DNA of 64,000 bases, from the IMG/VR virus record IMGVR_UViG_3300036770_005816, positions 1-64,000 of that record. The stretch is one strand, 5' to 3'. The DNA comes from a virus. The notes beneath the pieces were generated by a model. That model made no database searches. It had not been told where the DNA came from and worked only from the letters and a program-made list of their open reading frames with translations. Shown here one piece after another: positions 51,271-60,263 of this stretch. Made by a program: the position numbers and the translations under genes. Numbering within the stretch: position 1 is the first letter of the stretch; the number at the start of each line of letters is the position of its first letter.

Positions 51271-53202
51271 ATGGAGAAAGTCGGCTTGACCCCACAGTTT
51301 TTGGAGCAGTATCGAAATGTGGTTCCGCCTTGGGGTTTCAGTGGACTTGGGGAAATCGTCTACCTTCGAACATACTCTCGCCCAATCGAGGGTGTTGAAC
51401 GAAACGAAACATGGATTGAAACCGTGTCGCGCTGCGTAAACGGAGCGGTAGAAATCGGCGTGCCGTGGACACAAAAAGATTTGGAAGCAATCTTCGACCA
51501 TGTCTACAACCTTCGTTGCTCTTTCTCTGGTCGCGCACTGTGGCAGTTGGGGACTCCACTCATCAAGAAGTTCAACGCGTCCTCGCTAAACAACTGCTAT
51601 TTCACAAACATTGAAAGAATTGAAGATTTCGAACTTTTGTTTGATTACTTGATGCTCGGTGGCGGAGTGGGTTTTTCGGTTGAGCGCTCAAAAATTCACG
51701 ACTTGCCCAAAGTTCGCGCCAATGTAAAAATCACGCACGAGCGAACCAATGATGCTGACATCATTGTCCCCGACAGCAGGCAAGGGTGGCGTCGTCTTCT
51801 GCACAGCGTATTGAAGTCTTTCTTCGATACGGGCAAATCTTTCACCTACTCCACTATTCTCATCCGCGAATTCGGTGCACCACTCAAAACCTTCGGTGGC
51901 ACCGCCAGCGGACCGGGGGCGCTCGTTGACGGCATCGAAGATATCTGCAAGGTGATGAGAAACCGCGAAGGGAAAAAGTTGCGGTCAGTAGATGTTCTAG
52001 ATATTTGCAACATCATCGGTCGGATTGTCGTCTCAGGTTCATCCCGAAGGTCTGCGCAGATTGCCATCGGCGACCCCGACGATGTCCTTTTCCTTCGTGC
52101 AAAAAATTGGGCTAACGGCGACATCCCCGCTTGGCGTGCCAACAGCAACAACAGCATTTACGCCGACTACTACGACCACATCATGCCAGAACTCTGGAAG
52201 GGGTACACAGGTAACGGGGAACCTTACGGACTCGTGAACAGGCGTCTTGCTCGGAAGCATGGTCGCCTTGGCGATGTCCGACCCGACAACAGCATTGAGG
52301 GATTCAATCCTTGCGCAGAAATTGGGCTTGGGGACGGCGAGTCATGCAACCTTGCGACTATCTTCCTGCCGAATGTGGAGTCATTGAAACAGTTGAAGGA
52401 AATATCGCGCCTTCTTTACATGCTCCAAAAGCAGATAACACGCCTTTCGTATCCGTATGAAAAGACAACAGAAATTGTGAACAAAAATGCTCGACTTGGG
52501 CAAAGCATTACAGGGATTCTTCAATGCAATGACGAACAAATTTCTTGGCTTTCCGATGCGTATGAAGCGTTGGACAAACTCGACCAAGAGTATTCACAGA
52601 AACACGGTTTCCCCCGTTCGGTGAGGCTTACGACGGTTCAGCCATCTGGAACACTTTCCCTACTGCCAGGTGTCACTCCGGGTGTGCATCCAGCGTTCGC
52701 GCCGTTCTACATCCGTAGAGTGCGTTTCGGCGCAGCCGACCCGCTTGTGGACAACCTGCGCAAACGGGGGCATAAGGTCGTGTGGGATATCGGTCTCGAC
52801 GGTCGGGAAGACCACACCAAATATGTGGTCGAATTCCCCTGCAAATCACCACAGGGCGCTGTCCTCGCAGAAAACATGACAGCCATTGAACAGTTGGAAT
52901 GGGTCAAAAAAATGCAGACGGTATGGGCTGACAATGCCGTTTCAGTCACCGTTTACTACCGCAAAGAAGAACTTGACTCCATCAAGGAATGGCTTTCCAA
53001 GAACTACGACGATGGTATCAAATCGGTATCATTCCTTCTCCACAGCGACCACAACTTCCCGCTACCCCCTTACGAGGCGTGCACGGAAGAGCACTACAAC
53101 CAAATGGTCTCAAAAATTGACCTGAGTGTTGCCCTTACGCCGATATCGGGAGAAGATTTGGATATCGACGCATGCGCTTCGGGGGCTTGTCCAATCAAGT
53201 AG
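51271..53202 (+). CDS. nrdJ: Adenosylcobalamin-dependent (class II) ribonucleotide reductase
   Basis: 643 residues. N-N-C-Y-F (Cys109) and the catalytic loop N-P-C-A-E-I-G-L (thiyl Cys348, Glu350), followed by S-C-N (Cys359), match class II triphosphate reductases. The C-terminal C-A-S-G-A-C-P tail provides the cysteine pair that recycles the active site. No second subunit or class III glycyl-radical site is seen. It makes deoxynucleotides for phage replication without oxygen dependence, but needs host-supplied vitamin B12. Length is a little shorter than the Lactobacillus enzyme. Confidence 0.93.
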   Translation: MEKVGLTPQFLEQYRNVVPPWGFSGLGEIVYLRTYSRPIEGVERNETWIETVSRCVNGAVEIGVPWTQKDLEAIFDHVYNLRCSFSGRALWQLGTPLIKKFNASSLNNCYFTNIERIEDFELLFDYLMLGGGVGFSVERSKIHDLPKVRANVKITHERTNDADIIVPDSRQGWRRLLHSVLKSFFDTGKSFTYSTILIREFGAPLKTFGGTASGPGALVDGIEDICKVMRNREGKKLRSVDVLDICNIIGRIVVSGSSRRSAQIAIGDPDDVLFLRAKNWANGDIPAWRANSNNSIYADYYDHIMPELWKGYTGNGEPYGLVNRRLARKHGRLGDVRPDNSIEGFNPCAEIGLGDGESCNLATIFLPNVESLKQLKEISRLLYMLQKQITRLSYPYEKTTEIVNKNARLGQSITGILQCNDEQISWLSDAYEALDKLDQEYSQKHGFPRSVRLTTVQPSGTLSLLPGVTPGVHPAFAPFYIRRVRFGAADPLVDNLRKRGHKVVWDIGLDGREDHTKYVVEFPCKSPQGAVLAENMTAIEQLEWVKKMQTVWADNAVSVTVYYRKEELDSIKEWLSKNYDDGIKSVSFLLHSDHNFPLPPYEACTEEHYNQMVSKIDLSVALTPISGEDLDIDACASGACPIK

Positions 53203-53204
53203 TG

Positions 53205-53603
53205 ATGCTGTACTGCCTGAAGGACGCAAAAGTCCACGAGATTTATCGGAAAACTGCTGAAATAATCAGCGAACATGGATTCACGCATGTTCTTCCGTAC
53301 GACCCATACACAAAACAAGTTGACTTTTATGGCGCTCTTCTTCTCGCGTGTGGTGCATCAGAAAAACTTTTGGCATCAGGGTTTGAAGATGCAGAAGATA
53401 CGAATGTCCCCCCAATAAATTTGGGGAAGGTTAAAGTCGCCTACGAATACATCGAGGCGGTGCTAGGGGAAGACCCATCCGTATGGGCGGAAACCCATAC
53501 ATCGGAACAAGCACAAAAAGTGCTTCTTCGGCTTGCGGACAGAATAGAAATTTCTATAAATCTGCCAGAAACTACTTCTTTGAAGCCTCATCAAACAAAC
53601 TAA
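53205..53603 (+). CDS. DUF6197-like protein
   Basis: 132 residues from the ATG at 53205; earlier in-frame starts lie inside the reductase gene. The pattern of a helix with A-E-I-I-S-E-H-G-F, an A-L-L-L-A-C-G turn and a later A-Y-E-Y-I-E-A-V-L-G...A-E-T-H...R-L-A-D-R-I resembles the DUF6197 family as I recall it. Function is unknown for that family. It ends convergently with the methyltransferase, overlapping it by 32 bases. Confidence 0.5.
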   Translation: MLYCLKDAKVHEIYRKTAEIISEHGFTHVLPYDPYTKQVDFYGALLLACGASEKLLASGFEDAEDTNVPPINLGKVKVAYEYIEAVLGEDPSVWAETHTSEQAQKVLLRLADRIEISINLPETTSLKPHQTN

Positions 53604-54957
53604 GTTGTTCCGTCGCTTTACGCAGAGCGATGTCTTCGAGTTCTTTGTCTAGTCTGCGCGTTGCGATTCCCGCATATTCTGGATTGAGTTCACAACCGCG
53701 ATAGTCGCGACCCAAACGCATCGCCACAACACCAGTCGTACCAGACCCAAAGAACGGGTCAAGAACAGTGCAGGGAACAATTTCTTCTGTCGCACAGTCA
53801 CAACTCTTCTCCCATCCCTTTGTTTCCGTATGCGTATACCCAGCGTCTCCTTTGCCGTTGATTTCCGCGTATGCCCCATCGTAATTATTCGGGCGGTACC
53901 GTGGGTCGTCCTCGGGTAATTCACTTCGCGAAATGCGCTTGCGCTCCACAACTCGATGGTAAGGCGACAGACACAGGGCGCAACATCCGTGTTCGGATGT
54001 TCCTGCCTTGATGCAAGGCTCAACCAAGTCTGTTGGGAATGTCGCGAAATGTGCTTCTTTGAATGGTTTCGTTGTCACTGACCAAACTGAGCGTTTGTTT
54101 CTTGTCGCGCCAGTTGTGCCATTCATTGAGTTGCTGATTACCCCGCGTCGCTTATCTGCTCTGGAGCCTCTGTCGTCGAAAGCGTAAACTGCGGGTTCTT
54201 TGATTGATTCGGAATCAAAAAAGTATCTAGGTTTCTTTGTCAAAAGAAAGATGTATTCATGAGCCTTGGTGCATCTGTCCAAAACTGATTCTGGCATCGG
54301 GTTCGGCTTATGCCAAATAATATCTTGCCGTAGATACCAGCCTGCTTCTTGGAGCGCTAGAGCCACTCTCCACGGGATGCCGACAAGGTCTTTGGGTTTT
54401 AGGTGTCCGTCGTCGCGACCTATCTTTGCGCGAAAATCTTCGTTATCGCCGCCCGCGTTTGAAGCGTTCGTTGAAGCAATCGACTGCTTGTAGCCGTTGC
54501 CGTTACTGCCAGCATACGAATCTCCGAGGTTCAGCCACAGTGTCCCATCGTCTCGCAAGACACGCCAAATTTCAGCAAAAACACCGACCATGTCTTTGAC
54601 ATATTCATCAAACGTCGGTTCAAGCCCTAGTTGACTGTCCTCGCGGGTGGCGCCACATCTTTTACATATCGTTTTGTATATACCGTCCCCGATTGCGCCC
54701 TCTAGGTTTCTTTGACCCGTCGAGCAACTTTCGCTGAACTTGCTGTCTCGCTTATGCGAACAAGACGGGTCTCCACCTATCCACTTTGCTGTTCCGTAAT
54801 CCCGCAAACCCCAATAGGGGGGAGACGTGATAACACAATGAACGCTTCCATCAGGAAGCGACTTCAATGTTTCCCGAACATCACCTATCAGGATTTTCGG
54901 GTTCAAGTTTTGTTCCCCTGTCACGGGGGAGAAGTCTAGCGACCCCTCTTGAACCAT
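53572..54957 (-). CDS. Site-specific DNA methyltransferase (beta class)
   Basis: 461 residues. The catalytic motif T-S-P-P-Y-W-G at 44-50 and the SAM-binding F-x-G motif (D-P-F-F-G-S-G-T-T, near residue 400) appear in the N4-cytosine/N6-adenine beta order. C-x2-C pairs in the middle may bind zinc. No partner restriction enzyme is near it, so it is an orphan, probably protecting phage DNA from host restriction. The target sequence cannot be read from the protein. Confidence 0.9.
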   Translation of the reverse strand: MVQEGSLDFSPVTGEQNLNPKILIGDVRETLKSLPDGSVHCVITSPPYWGLRDYGTAKWIGGDPSCSHKRDSKFSESCSTGQRNLEGAIGDGIYKTICKRCGATREDSQLGLEPTFDEYVKDMVGVFAEIWRVLRDDGTLWLNLGDSYAGSNGNGYKQSIASTNASNAGGDNEDFRAKIGRDDGHLKPKDLVGIPWRVALALQEAGWYLRQDIIWHKPNPMPESVLDRCTKAHEYIFLLTKKPRYFFDSESIKEPAVYAFDDRGSRADKRRGVISNSMNGTTGATRNKRSVWSVTTKPFKEAHFATFPTDLVEPCIKAGTSEHGCCALCLSPYHRVVERKRISRSELPEDDPRYRPNNYDGAYAEINGKGDAGYTHTETKGWEKSCDCATEEIVPCTVLDPFFGSGTTGVVAMRLGRDYRGCELNPEYAGIATRRLDKELEDIALRKATEQLSLFDEASKK

Positions 54958-55208
54958 GCAAGGACACGCTGTCTCACCGAAGAGGACTTGATGTCGTTCG
55001 CGTACACGACGACCGACTCAAACGCCTTCTCCACTGCTGGAGCAGCCTCTGCGACCGCCGAGGCAACCGCCACGGCAGCGTCTTCAATGTCCTTCTTTGT
55101 TGATGCAACGCTCTTCTTCTTGGCAGAGGCAGACTTTGTGGAAGTCTTCTTCACCGAAGAGGTCTTTTTGTTGGTTTTCTTGTTGGTGGTTTTCTTCTTT
55201 TGTGCCAT
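54936..55208 (-). CDS. Histone-H1-like lysine-rich protein
   Basis: 90 residues from the ATG at 55208; longer frames lack a plausible start context. The first 40 residues are a Lys/Ser/Thr-rich tail with K-K-x-T repeats, the rest an Ala/Val-rich helix and a basic end. It should bind DNA nonspecifically, like H1-type proteins of bacteria and phages. It overlaps the methyltransferase start and shares its promoter. Confidence 0.6.
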   Translation of the reverse strand: MAQKKKTTNKKTNKKTSSVKKTSTKSASAKKKSVASTKKDIEDAAVAVASAVAEAAPAVEKAFESVVVYANDIKSSSVRQRVLAWFKRGR

Positions 55209-55218
55209 ACCCGAAACA

Positions 55219-55247
55219 CTAGTAGATGACACGACGCCCCAATGCAA
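55219..55247 (-). promoter_or_regulatory. Promoter for the H1-like/methyltransferase operon
   Basis: On the minus strand TTGCAT (55247-55242), 17-base spacer, TACTAG (55224-55219). The ATG at 55208 lies about 11 bases past the -10, so the leader is only a few bases. Confidence 0.55.
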
Positions 55248-55284
55248 CCCTTGGAACAACACCAAATAGGCTATTTTGGGGGTG

Positions 55285-55917
55285 ATGGAAACAGGCGTAT
55301 ACGAGACCGATTTAGACAAGGTCGCACTTGCAGTTGAAGCCATAAAACTGGCTAAACAGGCGACAGTTAGCGAGGGCGGTATCGGGGAAGACATGAACAT
55401 AAACCTGTTTTGTTGGAAAGGGGCGAAATTGGTGTCAATTCTCCAACTCACATCAACCCACAATTTGGACAGAGATGAGCGTCTGGAGCGCCTCACAAAG
55501 GCTGCCTGTATCAAGCGTCAGGGTTGGGGTGTCGATTCCTTCACATTCATAGCGGAGGGGTATTGCTCCCTGAAACCCTCCGAAACCAAAAATCAGGATT
55601 TGGCAAAACTGTTCGCCCAGCCCAACTCCCCAGTAACAGAATGTCTATCATTTACTCAACTTGGCTCAGATGTACCTATCTTTATATCAGTGCCTTACAA
55701 AATACTTTTGGGAAAACAAGTACAATTTGGGGACGCGCTCTGGTATTCCGCTCTGGATGTCATGCGCGACCTAACATATGCCGCGACGCTAAACGCTTCA
55801 CTGAAACTTGCTTACCACAGTGCCAAATTCACTGATGCAAAAGATGTTTACTTTGAGACTTTGGCTGACGAAATACACGACATAGGTTTTGACATTTTTT
55901 ATCGAGACGATTTGTGA
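55285..55917 (+). CDS. Conserved hypothetical protein
   Basis: 210 residues from the ATG at 55285. Starts M-E-T-G-V-Y-E-T-D-L-D-K-V, helical first third, then a beta-rich centre with I-N-L-F-C-W-K-G-A-K-L-V and several buried strands. No active-site motif. It precedes the MazG gene in a short plus-strand operon and may have a nucleotide-related role, but that is only association. Confidence 0.5.
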   Translation: METGVYETDLDKVALAVEAIKLAKQATVSEGGIGEDMNINLFCWKGAKLVSILQLTSTHNLDRDERLERLTKAACIKRQGWGVDSFTFIAEGYCSLKPSETKNQDLAKLFAQPNSPVTECLSFTQLGSDVPIFISVPYKILLGKQVQFGDALWYSALDVMRDLTYAATLNASLKLAYHSAKFTDAKDVYFETLADEIHDIGFDIFYRDDL

Positions 55918-55924
55918 GAACGAA

Positions 55925-56269
55925 ATGGTAGGACAAGACAAAATGGACTTTGCAAACTATCAGTGGCGGACAGGGCATACTGCGATTTATCCGACAGATA
56001 AGGCTCTTGAGTATCTATCGCTTGGTCTCGTGTCTGAGGCTGGAGAAGTGGCAGGAAAAGTTAAGAAGATTATCCGCGACCACGGTTCAGAACTCACCAC
56101 AGAATTGGTTGATGCGCTGGAATTAGAACTTGGTGATGTCCTTTGGTATATCGCACAGATGTGCACTGTCCTCAAATCAAATCTCGGGGTTGTGGCTAAC
56201 CGCAATGTGGACAAACTTGCTTTGCGCAAAGAGGCGAATACCCTTAAGGGAAGCGGGGACAATAGATAA
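55925..56269 (+). CDS. MazG-like nucleotide pyrophosphohydrolase
   Basis: 114 residues from the ATG at 55925 (an ATG at 55943 is an alternative). S-E-A-G-E-V-A-G-K-V-K-K and the later E-L-G-D-V-L-W-Y-I give the acidic E..E and E..D pairs that hold Mg2+ in the MazG/all-alpha NTP-PPase fold. It hydrolyses nucleoside triphosphates, perhaps noncanonical ones or alarmones, to favour phage DNA synthesis. Confidence 0.85.
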   Translation: MVGQDKMDFANYQWRTGHTAIYPTDKALEYLSLGLVSEAGEVAGKVKKIIRDHGSELTTELVDALELELGDVLWYIAQMCTVLKSNLGVVANRNVDKLALRKEANTLKGSGDNR

Positions 56270-56481
56270 TGGGCAAGAAAAACAAGCGCGTCACACGCGG
56301 CGCACAGCAAAGAGTTCGGTTCAACTATTTGACTGGGCAGACTGAAACCGTCCCCGGCACCAAGGCTGGCAAGAAACGCACTCGCTTGCCGTACGGTCAC
56401 CCCCTCAGAACCCACGACATGCCGAGAACGCGTGCAAACAAAAAAGAGAAGAGAGATGGAACGCCGAATAGCGATTCTTGA
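56269..56481 (+). CDS. Small basic protein
   Basis: 70 residues, Lys/Arg-rich, starting one base from the MazG stop. A P-Y-G-H-P-L-R-T-H element is notable. No recognised domain; likely nucleic-acid binding by charge. It overlaps the first bases of the oxygenase gene. Confidence 0.5.
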   Translation: MGKKNKRVTRGAQQRVRFNYLTGQTETVPGTKAGKKRTRLPYGHPLRTHDMPRTRANKKEKRDGTPNSDS

Positions 56482-57274
56482 CCATCATGATGCACAGCCA
56501 TCATTTGTGTTGGTGAAAGATGCAGAGATAGGGCACATACCACCCACCCCAACGGTTCCACCAAGTGATGATGTTGTGGAACAGGCACGCAAGTTGCTTT
56601 TGAAATTTGGTGCACACTACGGAATTCCAGTCGGGTATGCACAGGAACAAAACGGTCGTCTCATACAACATGTTCTCCCTAATCCCAAAACCGAGTATTC
56701 GCAAATGTCTTCGTCGTCAAAGACGATTCTCAAACTCCACACAGAGACAGCGTTTCACCCTTATAAGCCTGACTGGATTATCCTGATGTGTTTGCGTGGA
56801 GATGAAAACGCGTTCACCACTTATGCGCTTTGCAGTGACATTTTGCGTGATTTGGATAATGAGACGATTCTGGAATTGCGCAAACCACAGTTTTTTACGA
56901 CCACAGACGAAAGTTTTAGGCGCAACGGAGAGAAACACAGAATGATTCGTCTGCCTATTTTGGAAGACGGTTCGAACGGATTGGAGTTGTGTTACGACGA
57001 TGATTTGATGACGGGCGAAAACGCTGTCGCGGAGCGTGCTCTTCGTGCTTTGAGGTATGTGGTGGAATCAAAAACGAGGGAAATTGCGCTCGAATCTGGT
57101 GATGTTTTCATCATCAACAACAGAAAGTTGGTTCATGGTCGCAAACCTTTCCAGCCGCGATACGACGGAACAGACAGGTGGATGCTCAGATTGTTGCTGG
57201 TTGAAAAACTGCCGCCGAAATCGGAAATGATGAACCAACCACACCCCGTAATCAACACAGATTTTGGGGTGTAA
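56456..57274 (+). CDS. Fe(II)/2-oxoglutarate-dependent oxygenase (TauD/clavaminate-synthase type)
   Basis: 272 residues from the ATG at 56456, with GAGAAGAGAG upstream. The metal triad is H-T-E (His95, Glu97) and the late H-G-R (His227) with Arg241 or Arg245 to bind 2-oxoglutarate; the H-x-E rather than H-x-D form is seen in arginine/asparagine hydroxylases of this family. The product of such enzymes is a hydroxylated amino acid or peptide. In a phage it might modify a host or phage protein or nucleotide. Its substrate cannot be told from sequence. Confidence 0.8.
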   Translation: MERRIAILDHHDAQPSFVLVKDAEIGHIPPTPTVPPSDDVVEQARKLLLKFGAHYGIPVGYAQEQNGRLIQHVLPNPKTEYSQMSSSSKTILKLHTETAFHPYKPDWIILMCLRGDENAFTTYALCSDILRDLDNETILELRKPQFFTTTDESFRRNGEKHRMIRLPILEDGSNGLELCYDDDLMTGENAVAERALRALRYVVESKTREIALESGDVFIINNRKLVHGRKPFQPRYDGTDRWMLRLLLVEKLPPKSEMMNQPHPVINTDFGV

Positions 57275-57275
57275 T

Positions 57276-57476
57276 TTAGAACCAGTTAGGTCCTGAAAAA
57301 TATTTCTCTTCCAAAACAGGTTTGCTTGCTTTGTTTTCACGCAAGCCATATCCTTCGTAATCTTCAACAGACCTGTTCAGAACCGCAAAGTGGAAAAGCA
57401 AACCAGCAAAAATTATTGTTATAAGCGATAAGAGCATGCCGAATATTGTAAACAATATGCTTGTGCGCAGACGCAC
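57276..57476 (-). CDS. Small membrane protein
   Basis: 66 residues. One strong hydrophobic segment at about residues 8-33, then a polar tail with basic and acidic residues. A single-pass topology with an intracellular or outer tail is likely. It ends the minus-strand operon that begins at the right edge and overlaps the small terminase stop by one base. Could be a lysis or superinfection-exclusion protein; unproven. Confidence 0.5.
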   Translation of the reverse strand: MRLRTSILFTIFGMLLSLITIIFAGLLFHFAVLNRSVEDYEGYGLRENKASKPVLEEKYFSGPNWF

Positions 57477-58108
57477 TAAGTCGTGTGACTTGCCTCACCC
57501 TCAGGTTTTTCCTCTTCGTCTCCGTCGCCCTCCGTCAACGCAGGCATATTTCCCAACAAGCCAGTAAGCGCACTATCAGAAATAACACCAGCATCACGCA
57601 TAATCGACAACAACTTCTTAGCCTCAGTCTCGGGGTCAAACTTCGACGATTCCTTGACGCCGGGAGCGCCAGCCAAAACAGCCCGAAGATTCTGCTCTGA
57701 CGGATTGCCGAAAGTTTGCATATTTACATTGACATTGGACTGCTCCATACCCAACAGACGAGCACGACGGTCAATAATTGCGAGAACCGTTGACACCGCC
57801 TTAATGTCTGGTTCCATCGCAACCTCGGTGCCGTCATCCATTTTCACTTTTCGGTGTTGCGTGAGCGGCCAGATTGCGCTCTGAAGGGCGTCCAGACGCT
57901 CCAGTTCCATCTGTAAGACCTCTGGATAGGCGAGGAGGGCTTCCTGACTCAACTTACCCAACTGACGCCTAATAGAGCCGTGTACAGCATTGTTGGTCAT
58001 GCCAAAACGACGCGAAATCTCCGCAATAGGCACACCCGCCTGACGCATCTTGAAAATACGCACATCACGCTCGGCGAGAAACTCCCGAGTCAAACCTTTT
58101 TCTGTCAT
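57476..58108 (-). CDS. Terminase small subunit candidate
   Basis: 210 residues. The N-terminal part is a helix-turn-helix (I-A-E-I-S-R-R-F-G-M-T-N-N-A-V-H-G-S-I-R-R) of the kind small terminases use to recognise packaging sites; the centre is a helical oligomerisation region and the C-terminus acidic. It fits TerS better than a repressor because of its size and layout. It is encoded about 33 kb from the large subunit, which is unusual. A transcription factor remains possible. Confidence 0.65.
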   Translation of the reverse strand: MTEKGLTREFLAERDVRIFKMRQAGVPIAEISRRFGMTNNAVHGSIRRQLGKLSQEALLAYPEVLQMELERLDALQSAIWPLTQHRKVKMDDGTEVAMEPDIKAVSTVLAIIDRRARLLGMEQSNVNVNMQTFGNPSEQNLRAVLAGAPGVKESSKFDPETEAKKLLSIMRDAGVISDSALTGLLGNMPALTEGDGDEEEKPEGEASHTT

Positions 58109-59859
58109 ATTGGTTCTCTCAAATCAAGCAGTTCAAACGGGAAAACTTTCCCTCTCTTAAGTTTAGTCGGGAATGGTCGCTCATCACGGGCACCACGGAA
58201 ATGGCGGACATCGTAAACATATTCACCAACAGCAGTCGCATCAGGGTGTAAAGCCAAACCGAACTCTGGCCACCGCGACCAAACCGCAGACCCAAACGGA
58301 CGCAAATCCCTTGTACTCATAGAAGTACCGAGGGGGGCGTGGTGCTCAAGCCAAAGCGTGCAGTTGTAGTAGTCGCGAATCATGTCAAAATACCGAGCGA
58401 CCTCAACCGCAACAGCCTCAGATGTTCGTCCACCTGGGTCGATGAACGACTTGTAGATAGGTCCGATGAACAGCATGTCGGGCTTAATGGTCTCAACCGC
58501 TTCTTCAACGACAAGACGGTCTTTCGCCGTCAATAGATTCAGTCCAGCAGGCTTGATGAGAATATGAGCGTCGACTGATTTGACATGACCGAACCTGACA
58601 GCCGCACCCATAATATTCGCCGATGTTCTACGGATGATTCTCTCAGGGTTTTCTAGGTCTATCGTCAAAGTCCTGATTGGTTTGATTCGAGAAAAATTGA
58701 AGGGATGCAAACCAGCGGAAGCACAAATGGCGACCTGTCTGGCGAGCATCGTTTTTCCGACACCTTCGGCTGCGACGACCATTATTCGTTCGCCTCGCTC
58801 AACAAGTTGCGGAATTACCCAATCATAACTTTCATCAGCAGACTCACCCAAAAATTCTTGCCAATTGACCAAACGACCCTTGTCGTAATCGTTTTCGGTG
58901 TTTATTTGATTAAGAAGCATTGACGCCCGCGCGATACGGGTATCCTCAGATAGGTCATCACGCAAAAGAACTTTTGTCACCTGCTGAGCGACAGACGCAA
59001 GCGAACTGGTCGCTTCTTCCACCGCTATTTCGTCTTGCTCCTCGGATTCTTCTTCTTTTGCCTCAGACTCAGTTAGAGGCTCTGCATCTTTTGACTCCAA
59101 GAGGTCATTAAGTGAGCCACCATCGGCTAGCAAGTCGGAAACATCTTTGTATTTCGCTGGCGGAACCCACTGAATAACGGAGCACCCCGCATCACGCAAT
59201 ACGCTCGCCACATGGTCGGAATGCTCGCGTCCGGGGGCATCGTTGTCAGCAACGATGTAGACATTTGCGTTAGCCAAAGTCTCAGTGAAATTGTCCTGCC
59301 ACTTCCCTGCACCATTCGGTGGTGTCGTCGCACACCAACCAAGTTTTACGAGATTGTCTGCGTCTTTCTCTCCTTCGACCAACCATATGGTCTCGCCGTC
59401 TGATTTTGCTTTCAAAACCTGTGGCAGTCGATATAAAACTTTCGTGACACCGTTAAGTGAGTACACCCATTTTTTGGGATTGTCTGGGTCGGGGCGCCGT
59501 TGCATGAATGTCTTCTTGTTCCATTGGTCAACGAACCGCTGTTTTTGATAAAGCAACTCACCCTTTTCGTTCCTGTAATCGTATGTCGCGATAAGGGAAA
59601 GTTTCCGCTCTTCCTGTCGTGGCGGATACAACTCAGTCACTTTCATGTTCAGCGATTTGCAAATATCCACCACATCGCACCCGCCACCGCGATGGCAGGT
59701 GACTAATACGCGCCCGTCATTGCCTTGCCCAATGGAAAGAGATGGATTGTCATCGTCGTTCCTGCATGGGCATCGAGCCTGCCAACCAGAACCAGTCGCT
59801 CGGACACCATTGAGTTTGTCCAAAAATGACTGAACTGTTGGAGATGAAACATTTGGCAT
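58105..59859 (-). CDS. Primase-helicase (zinc finger, Toprim, RecA-like ATPase)
   Basis: 584 residues in three parts. Residues 30-61 hold C-P-C...T-C-H-R-G-G-G-C, the CHC-type zinc site. The Toprim core has V-E-G-E-K-D (162-166) and A-D-N-D-A-P-G (204-210). A linker leads to a RecA-like ATPase with A-A-E-G-V-G-K-T at 363-370 and a later D-M-L-F-I-G Walker B. This is the layout of bifunctional phage primase-helicases. It synthesises primers and unwinds DNA at the fork. Its stop overlaps the small terminase start. Confidence 0.9.
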   Translation of the reverse strand: MPNVSSPTVQSFLDKLNGVRATGSGWQARCPCRNDDDNPSLSIGQGNDGRVLVTCHRGGGCDVVDICKSLNMKVTELYPPRQEERKLSLIATYDYRNEKGELLYQKQRFVDQWNKKTFMQRRPDPDNPKKWVYSLNGVTKVLYRLPQVLKAKSDGETIWLVEGEKDADNLVKLGWCATTPPNGAGKWQDNFTETLANANVYIVADNDAPGREHSDHVASVLRDAGCSVIQWVPPAKYKDVSDLLADGGSLNDLLESKDAEPLTESEAKEEESEEQDEIAVEEATSSLASVAQQVTKVLLRDDLSEDTRIARASMLLNQINTENDYDKGRLVNWQEFLGESADESYDWVIPQLVERGERIMVVAAEGVGKTMLARQVAICASAGLHPFNFSRIKPIRTLTIDLENPERIIRRTSANIMGAAVRFGHVKSVDAHILIKPAGLNLLTAKDRLVVEEAVETIKPDMLFIGPIYKSFIDPGGRTSEAVAVEVARYFDMIRDYYNCTLWLEHHAPLGTSMSTRDLRPFGSAVWSRWPEFGLALHPDATAVGEYVYDVRHFRGARDERPFPTKLKRGKVFPFELLDLREPI

Positions 59860-59862
59860 CGG

Positions 59863-60255
59863 CTACTTGGTTTCCTCTTTGTTCTGAAGAGCGAGCGCCT
59901 GCCGTTTGCGTCGTTTGCTCTCCTTGTCGTTGTAAAGTCTCCGTGTTCGTTTCGCAACATCCGAAACGGTTCCCTGAGGCAGCGCGATGTTTCGCTCGAT
60001 GCGGTGATACTCGCGTTCCGATTCCGTCATGCCACCCCAAATGCCGAATGACTCGTTTTTGATTGCATACTCCGCACAAGGTTCACGAACTTCACAACCC
60101 ATGCAAATAGAAATCGCTTTCTTCTGTTCCCTTGAACGGACATGAGCAGATGACTCACCTTTTGGATAGAACAGACTGATTTCCGCACTACCTCGACAGG
60201 CAGCGAGTGAGGTGTCGAACGGCAAATAGTAACTGTTGGTGAGTTCTGTCGTCAT
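59863..60255 (-). CDS. WhiB-family iron-sulphur regulator
   Basis: 130 residues. Four cysteines at 20, 51, 54 and 60 (C-x2-C-x5-C) bind a [4Fe-4S] cluster, followed by G-I-W-G-G at 71-75, the hallmark WhiB turn that contacts the sigma factor. The C-terminal basic region should bind DNA. WhiB proteins are restricted to Actinobacteria and their phages, the strongest host clue here. Phage WhiBs usually reprogram or repress host transcription. Its ATG is 8 bases from the -10 box. Confidence 0.95.
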   Translation of the reverse strand: MTTELTNSYYLPFDTSLAACRGSAEISLFYPKGESSAHVRSREQKKAISICMGCEVREPCAEYAIKNESFGIWGGMTESEREYHRIERNIALPQGTVSDVAKRTRRLYNDKESKRRKRQALALQNKEETK

Positions 60256-60263
60256 GGGGCAAT

